A program made the position numbers and the translations under genes. Shown here piece by piece: positions 26,441 through 38,277 of a stretch of 64,000 bases of DNA. The DNA comes from Eledone cirrhosa (Eukaryota; Mollusca; Cephalopoda; Octopoda; Eledonidae): assembly GCA_964016885.1 (NCBI GenBank), contig OZ024742.1, positions 6,890,158-6,954,157 on the forward strand, read 5' to 3'. The notes beneath the pieces are model-generated. The model saw only the letters and a program-made list of their open reading frames with translations. It was not told the DNA's origin and made no database searches. How positions within the stretch are numbered: the stretch's first letter is position 1; each line of letters opens with the position of its first letter.

Positions 26441-28780
26441 CTGGTAATATACTTTTACCACGATCCAGTTCAGCTTCTCTCTGCTAATATACTGTCACCA
26501 ACATCCAGTTCAGCCTCTCGCTGGTAATATACTGTCACCAACATCCAGTTCAGCTTCTCTCTGATAATATACTGTTACCACCATCCAGTTCAGCCTCTCT
26601 CTGGTAATATACTGTCACCGACACACAGTCCAGCTTCTCTCTGTTAATATACTGTCAGCAACATCCAGTTCAGCTTCTCTCTGGTAATATACTGTCACCA
26701 ACACACAGTTCAGCTTCTCTCTGGTGATATACTGTCACCAACATCCAGTTCAGCTTCTCTCTGGTAATATACTGTCACCAACATCCAGTTTAGTTTCTAT
26801 CTGGTAATATAGTGTCACCAACATCTAGTACAGCCTCTCTCTGGTGATATACTGTCACCAACATCCAGTTCAGCTTCACTCCGATGATATACGGTCACCA
26901 ACATCCAGTTCAGCCTTTCTCTGGTAATATACTGTCACCACCATCCAGTTCAGCCTCTCTATGGTAATATACTGTCACCACCATCCAGTTCAGCCTCTCT
27001 CTGGTAATATACTGTCACAAACATCCAGTTCAGCCTCTCTCTGGTAATATACTATCACTACCATCCAGTCCAGCCTCTCTCTGGTAATATACTGTCACAA
27101 ACATCCAGTTCAGCCTCTCTCTGGTAATATACTGTCACTACCATCCAGTTCAGCCTCTTTCTGGTAATATACTGTCACCAACATCCAGTTCAGCCTTTCT
27201 CTGGTAATATACTGTCACCAACATCCAGTTCAGCCTCTCTCTGGTAATATACTGTCACCACCATCCAGTTCAGCCTCTCTATGGTAATATACTATCACTA
27301 CCATCCAGTTCAGCCTCTCTCTGGTAATATACTGTCACCACCATCCAGTTCAGCCTCTCTCTGGTAATATACTGTCACAAACATCCAGTTCAGCCTCTCT
27401 CTGGTAATATACTGTCACTACCATCCAGTTCAGCCTCTTTCTGGTAATATACTGTCACCAACATCCAGTTCAGCCTTTCTCTGGTAATATACTGTCACCA
27501 ACATCCAGTTCAGCCTCTCTCTGGTAACATACTGTCACCACCATCCAGTTCAGCCTCTTTCTGGTAATATACCGCCACCAACATCTAATTCAGCCTCTTT
27601 CTGGTAATATACTGTCACCAACATCCAGTTCAGCCTTTCTCTGGTAATATACTGTCACCAACATCCAGTTCAGACTCTCTCTGGTAATATACTGTCACCA
27701 CCATCCAGTTCAGCCTCTCTATGGTAATATACTGTCACCAACATCCAGTTCTGCTTCTCTCTGGTAATATACTGTCACCAACATCCAGTTCAGCTTCACT
27801 CCGGTGATATAGGGTCACCAACATCCAGTTGAATTTCTCTCTGGTAATATACTGTCACCAACATCCAGTTCAGCCTTTCTATGGTAATATACTGTCACCA
27901 ACATCCAGTTCAGCCTCTCTCTGGTAATATACTGTCACCACCATCCAGTTCAGCCTCTCTCTGGTAATACACTGTCACAAACATCCAGTTCAGCCTCTCT
28001 CTGGTAATATACTGTCACTACCATCCAGTTCAGCCTCTTTCTGGTAATATACTGTCACCAACATCCAGTTCAGACTTTCTCTGGTAATATACTGTCACCA
28101 ACATCCAGTTCAGCCTCTCTCTGGTAATATACTGTCACCACCATCCAGTTCAGCTTCTCTCTGGTAATATACTGTCACAAACATCCAGTTCAGCCTCTCT
28201 CTGGTAATATACTGTCACTACCATCCAGTTCAGCCTCTTTCTGGTAATATACTGTCACCAACATCCAGTTCAGCCTTTCTCTGGTAATATACTGTCACCA
28301 ACATCCAGTTCAGCCTCTCTCTGGTAACATACTGTCACCAACATCCAGTTCAGCCTCTCTCTGGTAATATACCGTCACCAACATCTAGTTCAGCCTCTTT
28401 CTGGTAATATACTGTCACCAACATCCAGTTCAGCCTTTCTCTGGTAATATAGTTTCACCAACATCCAGTTCAGCCTCTCTCTGGTAATATACTGTCACCA
28501 CCATCCAGTTCAGCCTCTCGATGGTAATATACTGTCACCAACATCTAGTTCAGCCTCTTTCTGGTAATATACTGTCACCAACATCCAGTTCAGCCTTTCT
28601 CTGGTAATATACTCTCACCAACATCCAGTTCAGCCTCTCTCTGGTAATATAGTTTTACAAACATACAGTTCAGCCTCTCTCTGGGAATATACTGTCACTA
28701 CCATCCAGTTCAGCCTCTCTCTGGTAATATACCGTCACCAACATCTAGTTCAGCCTCTTTCTGGTACTATACTGTCACCA
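26441..28780 (+). repeat. 2.32-2.36 kb tandem duplication, right copy
   Basis: Partner of 24100-26440. The junction lies at about 26,420-26,450. There a GGTACTATAC monomer, which at 28761 is followed by CAGCCTCTCT and GTAGTAAT, is instead followed by CAGCTT and the GGTAATATACTTTTACC unit of the left edge. Single substitutions separate the copies (for example CCGATGATAT at 26881 against CATTCCGGTGAT at 24557). Confidence 0.86.
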
Positions 28781-29556
28781 ACATCCAGTTCAGCCTCTCT
28801 GTAGTAATATACTGTCACCAACATACAGTTCAGCCTCTCTCTGGTACTATACTCTCAACAACATGCAGTTCAGCCGCTCTCTGGTAATATACTCTCACCA
28901 ACATCCAGTTCAGCTTCTCTCTGGTAATATACTGTCACCAACATCCAGTTCAGCTTCTCTCTGGTAATATACTCTCACCAACATCCAGTTCAGCTTCTCT
29001 CTGTTAATATACTGTCAGCAACACCCAGTTCAGCTGCTCTCTGGTGATATACTGTCACCAACATCCATTTCAGCTCCTCTCTGGTAATATACTGTCAACG
29101 CCATCCAGTTCAGCTTCTCTCTGGTAATATACTGTCACCAACATCCAGTTCAGCCTCTCTCTGGTAATATACTGTCAGCAACATCCAGTTCAGCTTCTCT
29201 CTGGTGATAAACTGTCAAAAGCATCCAGTTCAGCTTCTCTCTGCTAATATACTGTCACCAACATCCAGTTCAGCCTCTCTCTGGTAATATACTGTCACCA
29301 ACATCCAGTTCAGCTTCTCTCTGGTAATATACTGTCACCACCATCCAGTTCAGCCTCTCTCTGGTAATATACTGTCACCGACACCCAGTCCAGCTTCTCT
29401 CTGTTAATATACTGTCACCAACATCCAGTTCAGCTTCTCTCTGGTAATATACTGTCACCAACACCCAGTTCAGCTTCTCTCTGTTAATATACTGTCACCG
29501 ACACACAGTTCAGCTTCTCTCTCGTGATATACTGTCACCAACATCCAGTTCAGCTT

Positions 29557-29716
29557 CTCTCTGGTAATATACTGTCACCAACATCCAGTTTAGTTTCTCT
29601 CTGGTAATATAGTGTCACCAACATCTAGTACAGCCTCTCTCTGGTAATATACTGTCACCAACATCCAGTTCAGCTTCACTCCGGTGATATACGATCACCA
29701 ACATCCAGTTCAATTT
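29557..29716 (+). repeat. CpG-bearing four-monomer cassette (representative; about 32 copies)
   Basis: Four linked variant monomers recur as a set: one ending GTTTAGTTT, one with TAGTGTCACCAACATCTAGTAC, one ending CAGCTT, and one starting CACTCCGGTGATATACGG and ending CAATTT. The ACTCCGGTGA core is at 3881, 5840, 7081, 11481, 11760, 13638, 16398, 18118, 19598, 21038, 23078, 24558 (ATTCCGG), 25438, 26878 (ACTCCGATGA), 27798, 29678, 33718, 36357, 37796, 39956, 41916, 45477, 47237, 50758, 52999, 54599, 55199, 57798, 58918, 60718, 61838 and 63718. Some copies have lost flanking members or read TATAGGG. Each full core has a CCGG and usually a second CpG, whereas the consensus monomer has none. The cassette is absent from the first 3.8 kb. 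Confidence 0.9.
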
Positions 29717-32700
29717 CTCTCTGGTAATATACTGTCACCAACATCCAGTTCAGCCTTTCTCTGGTAATATACTGTCACCAACATCCAGTTCAGCCTATCT
29801 CTGGTAATATACTGTCACCACCATCCAGTTCAGCCTCTCACTGGTAATACACTGTCACTACCATCCAGTTCAGCCTCTCTCTGGTAATATACCGTCACCA
29901 ACATCTAGTTCAGCCTCTTTCTGGTAATATACTGTCAACAACATCCAGTTCAGCCTTTCTCTGGTAATATACTGTCACCAACATCCAGTTCAGCCTCTCT
30001 CTGGTAATGTACTGTCACCACCATCCAGTTCAGCCTCTCTATGGTAATATACTGTCACCAACATCTAGTTCAGCCTCTTTCTGGTAATATACTGTCACCA
30101 ACATCCAGTTCAGCCATTCTCTGGTAATATACTGTCACCAACATCCAGTTCAGCCTCTCTCTGGAAATATACTGTCACAAACACCCAGTTCAGCCTCTCT
30201 CTGGGAATATACTGTCACTACCATCCAGTTCAGGCTCTCTCTGGTAACATACTGTCACCACCATCCAGTTCAGCCTCTTTCTGGTAATATACTGTCACCA
30301 ACATCCAGTTCAGCCTTTCTCTGGTAATATACTTTCACCAACATCCAGTTCAGCCTCTCTCTGGTAATATACTGTCACCACCATCCAGTTCAGCCTCTCG
30401 ATGGTAATATACTGTCACCAACATCTAGTTCAGCCTCTTTCTGGTAATATACTGTCACCAACATCCAGTTCAGCCTTTCTCTGGTAATATACTGTCACCA
30501 ACATCCAGTTCAGCCTCTCTCTGGTAATATACTGTTACAAACATACAGTTCAGCCTCTCTCTGGGAATATACTGTCACTACCATCCAGTTCAGCCTCTCT
30601 CTGGTAATATACCGTCACCAACATCTAGTTCAGTCTCTTTCTGGTAATATACTGTCACAAACATCCAGTTCAGCCTCTCTGTGGTAATATACTGTCACCA
30701 ACATACAGTTCAGCCTCTCTCTGGTACTATACTGTCACCAACATGCAGTTCAGCCTCTCTCTGGTAATATACTCTCACCAACATCCAGTTCAGCTTCTCT
30801 CTGGTAATATACTGTCACCAACATCCAGTTCAGCTTCTCTCTGGTAATATACTCTCACCAACATCCAGTTCAGCTTCTCTCTGTTAATATACTGTCACCA
30901 ACACCCAGTTCAGCTGCTCTCTGGTGATATACTGTCACCAACATCCAGTTCAGCTCCTCTCTGGCAATATACTGTCAACACCATCCAGTTCAGCTTCTCT
31001 CTGGTAATATACTGTCACCAACATCCAGTTCAGCCTCTCTCTGGTAATATACTGTCACCAACATCCAGTTCAGCTACTCTCTGGTGATAAACTGTCAAAA
31101 GCATCCAGTTCAGCTTCTCTCTGGTAATATACTGTTACCACGATCCAGTTCAGCTTCTCTCTGCTAATATACTGTCACCAACATCCAGTTCAGCCTCTCT
31201 CTGGTAATATACTGTCACCAACATCCAGTTCAGCCTCTCTCTGGTAATATACTGTCACAAACATCCAGTTCAGCTTCTCTCTGTAAATATACGGCCACCA
31301 ACATCCAGTTCAATTTCTCTCTGGTAATATACTGTCACCAACATCCAGTTAAGCCTTTCTCTGGTAATATACTGTCACCAACATCCAGTTCAGCCTCTCC
31401 CTGGTAATATACTGTCATCACCATCCAGTTCAGCCTCTCTCTGGTAATATACTGTCACCAACATCCAGTTCAGCGTCTCTCTGGTAATATACTGTCACCA
31501 CCATCCAGTTCAGCCTCTCTCTGGTAATATACTGTCACAAACATCCAGTTCAGCATATCTCTGGTAATATACTGTCACTACCATCCAGTTCAGCCTCTCT
31601 CTGGTAATATACTGTCACTAACATCCAGTTCAGCCTCTTTCTGGTAATATACTGTCACCAACATCCAGTTCAGCCTTTCTCTGGTAATATACTGTCACCA
31701 ACATCCAGTTCAGCCTCTCTCTGGTAACATACTGTCACCAACATCCAGTTCAGCCTCTCTCTGGTAAAATACTGTCACCACCATCCAGTTCAGCCTCTCT
31801 CTGGTAATATACCGTCACCAACATCTAGTTCAGCCTCTTTCTGGTAATATACTGTCACCAACATCCAGTTCAGCCTTTCTCTGGTAATATACTGTCACCA
31901 ACATCCAGTTCAGCCTCTCTCTGGTAATATACTGTCACCACCATCCAGTTCAGCCTCTCTATGGTAATATACTGTCACCAACATCTAGTTCAGCCTCTTT
32001 CTGGTAATATACTGTCACCAACATCCAGTTCAGCCTTTCTCTGGTAATATACTCTCACCAACATCCAGTTCAGCCTCTCTCTGGTAATATACTGACACAA
32101 ACATCCAGTTCAGCCTCTCTCTGGGACTTTACTGTCACTACCATCCAGTTCAGCCTCTCTCTGGTAATATACTGTCACAAACATCCAGTTCAGCCTCTCT
32201 CTGGTAATATACTGTCACTACCATCCAGTTCAGCCTCTTTCTGGTAATATACTGTCACCAACATCCAGTTCAGCCTTTCTCTGGTAATATACTGTCACCA
32301 ACATCCAGTTCAGCCTCTCTCTGGTAACATACTGTCACCAACATCCAGTTCAGCCTCTCTCTGGTAATATACCGTCACCAACATCTAGTTCAGCCTCTTT
32401 CTGGTAATATACTGTCACCAACATCCAGTTCAGCCTTTCTCTGGTAACATAGTTTCACCAACATCCAGTTCAGCCTCTCTCTCGTAATATACTGTCACCA
32501 CCATCCAGTTCAGCCTCTCGATGGTAATATACTGTCAACAACATCTAGTTCATCCTCTTTCTGGTAATATACTGTCACCAACATCCAGTTCAGCCTTTCT
32601 CTGGTAATATACTGTCACCAACATCCAGTTCAGCCTCTCTCTGGTAATATAGTTTTACAAACATACAGTTCAGCCTCTCTCTGGGAATATACTGTCACTA

Positions 32701-34040
32701 CTATCCAGTTCAGCCTCTCTCTGGTAATATACCGTCACCAACATCTAGTTCAGCCTCTTTCTGGTACTATACTGTCACCAACATCCAGTTCAGCCTCTCT
32801 GTGGTAATATACTGTCACCAACATACAGTTCAGCCTCTCTCTGGTACTATACTGTCACCAACATGCAGTTCAGCCGCTCTCTGGTAATATACTCTCACCA
32901 ACATCCAGTTCAGCTTCTCTCTGGTAATATACTGTCACCAACATCCAGTTCAGCTTCTCTCTGGTAATATACTCTCACCAACATCCAGTTCAACTTCTCT
33001 CTGTTAATATACTGTCAGCAACACCCAGTTCAGCTGCTCTCTGGTGATATACTGTCACCAACATCCAGTTCAGCTCCTCTCTGGTAATATACTGTCAACA
33101 CCATCCAGTTCAGCTTCTCTCTGGTAATATACTGTCATCAACATCCAGTTCAGCCTCTCTATGGTAATATACTGTCAGCAACATCCAGTTCAGCTTCTCT
33201 CTGGTGATAAACTGTCAAAAACATCCAGTTCAGCTTCTCTCTGGTAATATACTGTTACCACGATCCAGTTCAGCTTCTCTCTGCTAATATACTGTCACCA
33301 ACATCCAGTTCAGCCTCTCTCTGGTAATATACTGTCACCAACATCCAGTTCAGCTTCTCTCTGGTAATATACTGTCACCACGATCCAGTTCAGCCTCTCT
33401 CTGGTAATATACTGTCACCGACACCCAGTCCATCTTCTCTCTGTTAATATACTGTCACCAACATCCAGTTCAGCTTCTCTCTGGTAATATACTGTCACCA
33501 ACACCCAGTTCAGCTTCTCTCTGTTAATATACTGTCACCGACACACAGTTCAGCTTCTCTCTCGTGATATACTGTCACCAACATCCAGTTCAGCTTCTCT
33601 CTGGTAATATACTGTCACCAACATCCAGTTTAGTTTCTCTCTGGTAATATAGTGTCACCAACATCTAGTACAGCCTCTCTCTGGTAATATACTGTCACCA
33701 ACATCCAGTTCAGCTTCACTCCGGTGATATACGGTCACCAACATCCAGTTCAATTTCTCTCTGGTAATATACTGTCACCAACATCCAGTTCAGTCTTTCT
33801 CTGGTAATATACTGTCACCAACATCCAGTTCAGCCTCTCTCTGGTAATATACTGTCACCACCATCCAGTTCAGCCTCTCACTGGTAATATACTGTCACTA
33901 CCATCCAGTTCAGCCTCTCTCTGGTAATATACTGTCACTACCATCCAGTTCAGCCTCTTTCTGGTAATATACTGTCACCAACATCCAGTTCAGCCTTTCT
34001 CTGGTAATATACTGTCGCCAACATCCAGTTCAGCCTCTCT

Positions 34041-34840
34041 CTGGTAAAATACTGTCACCACCATCCCGTTCAGCCTCTCTCTGGTAATATACCGTCACCA
34101 ACATCTAGTTCAGCCTCTTTCTGGTAATATACTGTCACCAACATCCAGTTCAGCCTTTCTCTGGTAATATACTGTCACCAACATCCAGTTCAGCCTCTCT
34201 CTGGTAATGTACTGTCACCACCATCCAGTTCAGCCTCTCTATGGTAATATACTGTCACCAACATCTAGTTCAGCCTCTTTCTGGTAATATACTGTCACCA
34301 ACATCCAGTTCAGCCTTTCTCTGGTAATATACTGTCACCAACATCCAGTTCAGCCTCTCTCTGGTAATATACTGTCACAAATACCCAGTTCAGCCTCTCT
34401 CTGGGAATATACTGTCACTACCACCCAGTTCAGCCTCTCTCTGGTAACATACTGTCACCACCATCCAGTTCAGCCTCTCTCTGGTAATATACCGTCACCA
34501 ACATCTAGTTCAGCCTCTTTCTGGTAATATACTGTCACCAACATCCAGTTCAGCCTTTCTCTGGTAATATACTGTCACCAACATCCAGTTCAGCCTCTCT
34601 CTGGTAATGTACTGTCACCACCATCCAGTTCAGCCTCTCTATGGTAATATACTGTCACCAACATCTAGTTCAGCCTCTTTCTGGTAATATACTGTCATCA
34701 ACATCCAGTTCAGCCTTTCTCTGGTAATATACTGTCACCAACATCCAGTTCAGCCTCTCTCTGGTAATATACTGTCACAAATACCCAGTTCAGCCTCTCT
34801 CTGGGAATATACTGTCACTACCATCCAGTTCAGCCTCTCT
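34041..34840 (+). repeat. 10-monomer (400-bp) sub-HOR tandem pair
   Basis: GGTAATGTAC at 34203 and 34603, ATACCCAG at 34381 and 34781, and GGTAACATAC at 34443 and 34843 are each 400 apart. The ten-monomer order is CCACC, ACCGTC/CATCTAG, CTCTTT, CTTTCT, GGTAATGTAC/CCACC, ATGG/CATCTAG, CTCTTT, CTTTCT, CAAATACCC, GGGAAT/CTACC. The whole pair recurs at about 38,120-38,920 (GGTAATGTAC at 38281 and 38681), so it was copied as a block. Confidence 0.88.
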
Positions 34841-35399
34841 CTGGTAACATACTGTCACCACCATCCAGTTCAGCCTCTCTCTGGTAATATACCGTCACCA
34901 ACATCTAGTTCAGCCTCTTTCTGGTAATATAATGTCACCAACATCCAGTTCAGCCTTTCTCTGGTAATATACTTTCACCAACATCCAGTTCAGCCTCTCT
35001 CTGGTAATATACTGTCACCACCATCCAGTTCAGCCTCTCGATAGTAATATACTGTCACCAACATCTAGTTCAGCCTCTTTCTGGTAATATACTGTCACCA
35101 ACATCCAGTTCAGCCTTTCTCTGGTAATATACTGTCACTACCATCCAGTTCAGCCTCTCTCTGGTAATATACTGTCACCAACATCCAGTTCAGCCTCTCT
35201 CTGGGAATATACTGTTACAAACATACAGTTCAGCCTCTATCTGGGAATATACTGTCACTACCATCCAGTTCAGCCTCTCTCTGGTAATGTACCGTCACCA
35301 ACATCTAGTTCAGCCTCTTTCTGGTAATATACTGTCACCAACATCCAGTTCAGCCTCTCTGTGGTAATATACTGTCACCAACATACAGTTCAGCCTCTC

Positions 35400-36838
35400 T
35401 CTGATACTATACTGTCACCAACATGCAGTTCAGCCTCTATCTGGTAATATACTCTCACCAACATCCAGTTCAGCTTCTCTCTGGTAATATACTGTCACCA
35501 ACATCCAGTTCAGCTTCTCTCTGGTAATATACTCTCACCAACATCCAGTTCAGCTTCTCTCTGGTAATATACTGTCACCAACATCCAGTTCAGCTTCTCT
35601 CTGGTAATATACTCTCACCAACATCCAGTTCAACTTCTCTCTGTTAATATACTGTCAGCAACACCCAGTTCAGCTGCTCTCTGGTGATATACTGTCACCA
35701 ACATCCAGTTCAGCTCCTCTCTGGTAATATACTGTCAACACCATCCAGTTCAGCTTCTCTCTGGTAATATACTGTCATCAACATCCAGTTCAGCCTCTCT
35801 ATGGTAATATACTGTCAGCAACATCCAGTTCAGCTTCTCTCTGGTAATAAACTGTCAAAAGCATCCAGTTCAGCTTCTCTCTGGTAATATACTGTTACCA
35901 CGATCCAGTTCAGCTTCTCTCTGCTAATATACTGTCACCAACATCCAGTTCAGCCTCTCTCTGGTAATATACTGTCACCAACATCCAGTTCAGCTTCTCT
36001 CTGGTAATATACTGTCACCACCATCCAGTTCAGCCTCTCTCTGGTAATATACTGTCACCGACACCCAGTCCATCTTCTCTCTGTTAATATACTGTCACCA
36101 ACATCCAGTTCAGCTTCTCTCTGGTAATATACTGTCACCAACACCCAGTTCAGCTTCTCTCTGTTAATATACTGTCACCGACACACAGTTCAGCTTCTCT
36201 CTCGTGATATACTGTCAACACATCCAGTTCAGCTTCTCTCTGGTAATATACTGTCACCAACATCCAGTTTAGTTTCTCTCTGGTAATATAGTGTCACCAA
36301 CATCTAGTACAGCCTCTCTCTGGTAATATACTGTCACCAACATCCAGTTCAGCTTCACTCCGGTGATATACGTTCACCAACATCCAGTTCAATTTCTCTC
36401 TGGTAATATACTGTCACCAACATCCAGTTCAGTCTTTCTCTGGTAATATACTGTCACCAACATCCAGTTCAGCCTCTCTCTGGTAATATACTGTCACCAC
36501 CATCCAGTTCAGCCTCTCACTGGTAATATACTGTCACTACCATCCAGTTCAGCCTCTCTCTGGTAATATACTGTCACTACCATCCAGTTCAGCCTCTTTC
36601 TGGTAATATACTGTCACCAACATCCAGTTCAGCCTTTCTCTGGTAATATACTGTCGCCAACATCCAGTTCAGCCTCTCTCTGGTAAAATACTGTCACCAC
36701 CATCCAGTTCAGCCTCTCTCTGGTAATATACCGTCACCAACATCTAGTTCAGCCTCTTTCTGGTAATATACTGTCACCAACATCCAGTTCAGCCTTTCTC
36801 TGGTAATATACTGTCACCAACATACAGTTCAGCCTCTC
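35400..36838 (+). repeat. 1,439-bp tandem duplication, left copy (36 monomers minus 1 base)
   Basis: Runs from a GATACTATAC/CATGCAG monomer to a CTTTCT monomer and is repeated at once at 36839-38277. Both copies carry the same 1-base deletion giving TGTCAACACATCC (about 36,217 and 37,656), the CCATCTTC monomer, the GTCTTTCT monomer and the CAGCTG marker (35671 and 37110). The offset of 1,439 is 36 monomers less the shared deletion. Confidence 0.91.
36205..36230 (+). other. 1-base deletion, TGTCAACACATCC, register shift -1 (copy 1 of 2)
   Basis: TGTCAACACATCC replaces TGTCACCAACATCC. The same form recurs 1,439 bp later. Confidence 0.94.
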
Positions 36839-38277
36839 TCTGGTACTATACTGTCACCAACATGCAGTTCAGCCTCTATCTGGTAATATACTCTCACCAA
36901 CATCCAGTTCAGCTTCTCTCTGGTAATATACTGTCACCAACATCCAGTTCAGCTTCTCTCTGGTAATATACTCTCACCAACATCCAGTTCAGCTTCTCTC
37001 TGGTAATATACTGTCACCAACATCCAGTTCAGCTTCTCTCTGGTAATATACTCTCACCAACATCCAGTTCAACTTCTCTCTGTTAATATACTGTCAGCAA
37101 CACCCAGTTCAGCTGCTCTCTGGTGATATACTGTCACCAACATCCAGTTCAGCTCCTCTCTGGTAATATACTGTCAACACCATCCAGTTCAGCTTCTCTC
37201 TGGTAATATACTGTCATCAACATCCAGTTCAGCCTCTCTATGGTAATATACTGTCAGCAACATCCAGTTCAGCTTCTCTCTGGTAATAAACTGTCAAAAG
37301 CATCCAGTTCAGCTTCTCTCTGGTAATATACTGTTACCACGATCCAGTTCAGCTTCTCTCTGCTAATATACTGTCACCAACATCCAGTTCAGCCTCTCTC
37401 TGGTAATATACTGTCACCAACATCCAGTTCAGCTTCTCTCTGGTAATATACTGTCACCACCATCCAGTTCAGCCTCTCTCTGGTAATATACTGTCACCGA
37501 CACCCAGTCCATCTTCTCTCTGTTAATATACTGTCACCAACATCCAGTTCAGCTTCTCTCTGGTAATATACTGTCACCAACACCCAGTTCAGCTTCTCTC
37601 TGTTAATATACTGTCACCGACACACAGTTCAGCTTCTCTCTCGTGATATACTGTCAACACATCCAGTTCAGCTTCTCTCTGGTAATATACTGTCACCAAC
37701 ATCCAGTTTAGTTTCTCTCTGGTAATATAGTGTCACCAACATCTAGTACAGCCTCTCTCTGGTAATATACTGTCACCAACATCCAGTTCAGCTTCACTCC
37801 GGTGATATACGGTCACCAACATCCAGTTCAATTTCTCTCTGGTAATATACTGTCACGAACATCCAGTTCAGTCTTTCTCTGGTAATATACTGTCACCAAC
37901 ATCCAGTTCAGCCTCTCTCTGGTAATATACTGTCACCACCATCCAGTTCAGCCTCTCACTGGTAATATACTGTCACTACCATCCAGTTCAGCCTCTCTCT
38001 GGTAATATACTGTCACTACCATCCAGTTCAGCCTCTTTCTGGTAATATACTGTCACCTACATCCAGTTCAGCCTTTCTCTGGTAATATACTGTCGCCAAC
38101 ATCCAGTTCAGCCTCTCTCTGGTAAAATACTGTCACCACCATCCAGTTCAGCCTCTCTCTGGTAATATACCGTCACCAACATCTAGTTCAGCCTCTTTCT
38201 GGTAATATACTGTCACCAACATCCAGTTCAGCCTTTCTCTGGTAATATACTGTCACCAACATCCAGTTCAGCCTCTC
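36839..38277 (+). repeat. 1,439-bp tandem duplication, right copy
   Basis: Partner of 35400-36838. It differs by isolated substitutions such as TGTCACGAAC near 37856 and CACCTACATCC near 38056. After 38277 the array continues with a block matching 34,203-35,400. The longer neighbouring units (66 and 64 monomers) are therefore this unit plus an extra segment of about 28-30 monomers, and the 36-monomer form lacks that segment. Confidence 0.9.
37644..37670 (+). other. 1-base deletion, TGTCAACACATCC, register shift -1 (copy 2 of 2)
   Basis: Copy of the deletion at 36205, carried by the 1,439-bp tandem duplication. Confidence 0.94.

Larger units (their letters stand above)
28880..35380 (+). repeat. 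HOR domain IV, marked by the CAGCTG monomer, units of 47-66 monomers
   Basis: A monomer ending CAGCTGCTCT occurs at 29031, 30911, 33031 and 35671, and again at 37110, 39669, 41229, 43349, 46590 and 48630. I saw it nowhere else. Spacings are 1880, 2120, 2640, 1439, 2559, 1560, 2120, 3241 and 2040, that is 47, 53, 66, 36, 64, 39, 53, 81 and 51 monomers give or take one base. Around each marker the same chain appears: GGTACTATAC, CATGCAG, ACTCTCACC units, CACCCAG, CAGCTG, CAGCTCC, TGTCAACACC, GATAAACTGTCAAAA and CACGATCC. The unit is thus recognisable but its length is not fixed. Confidence 0.9.
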
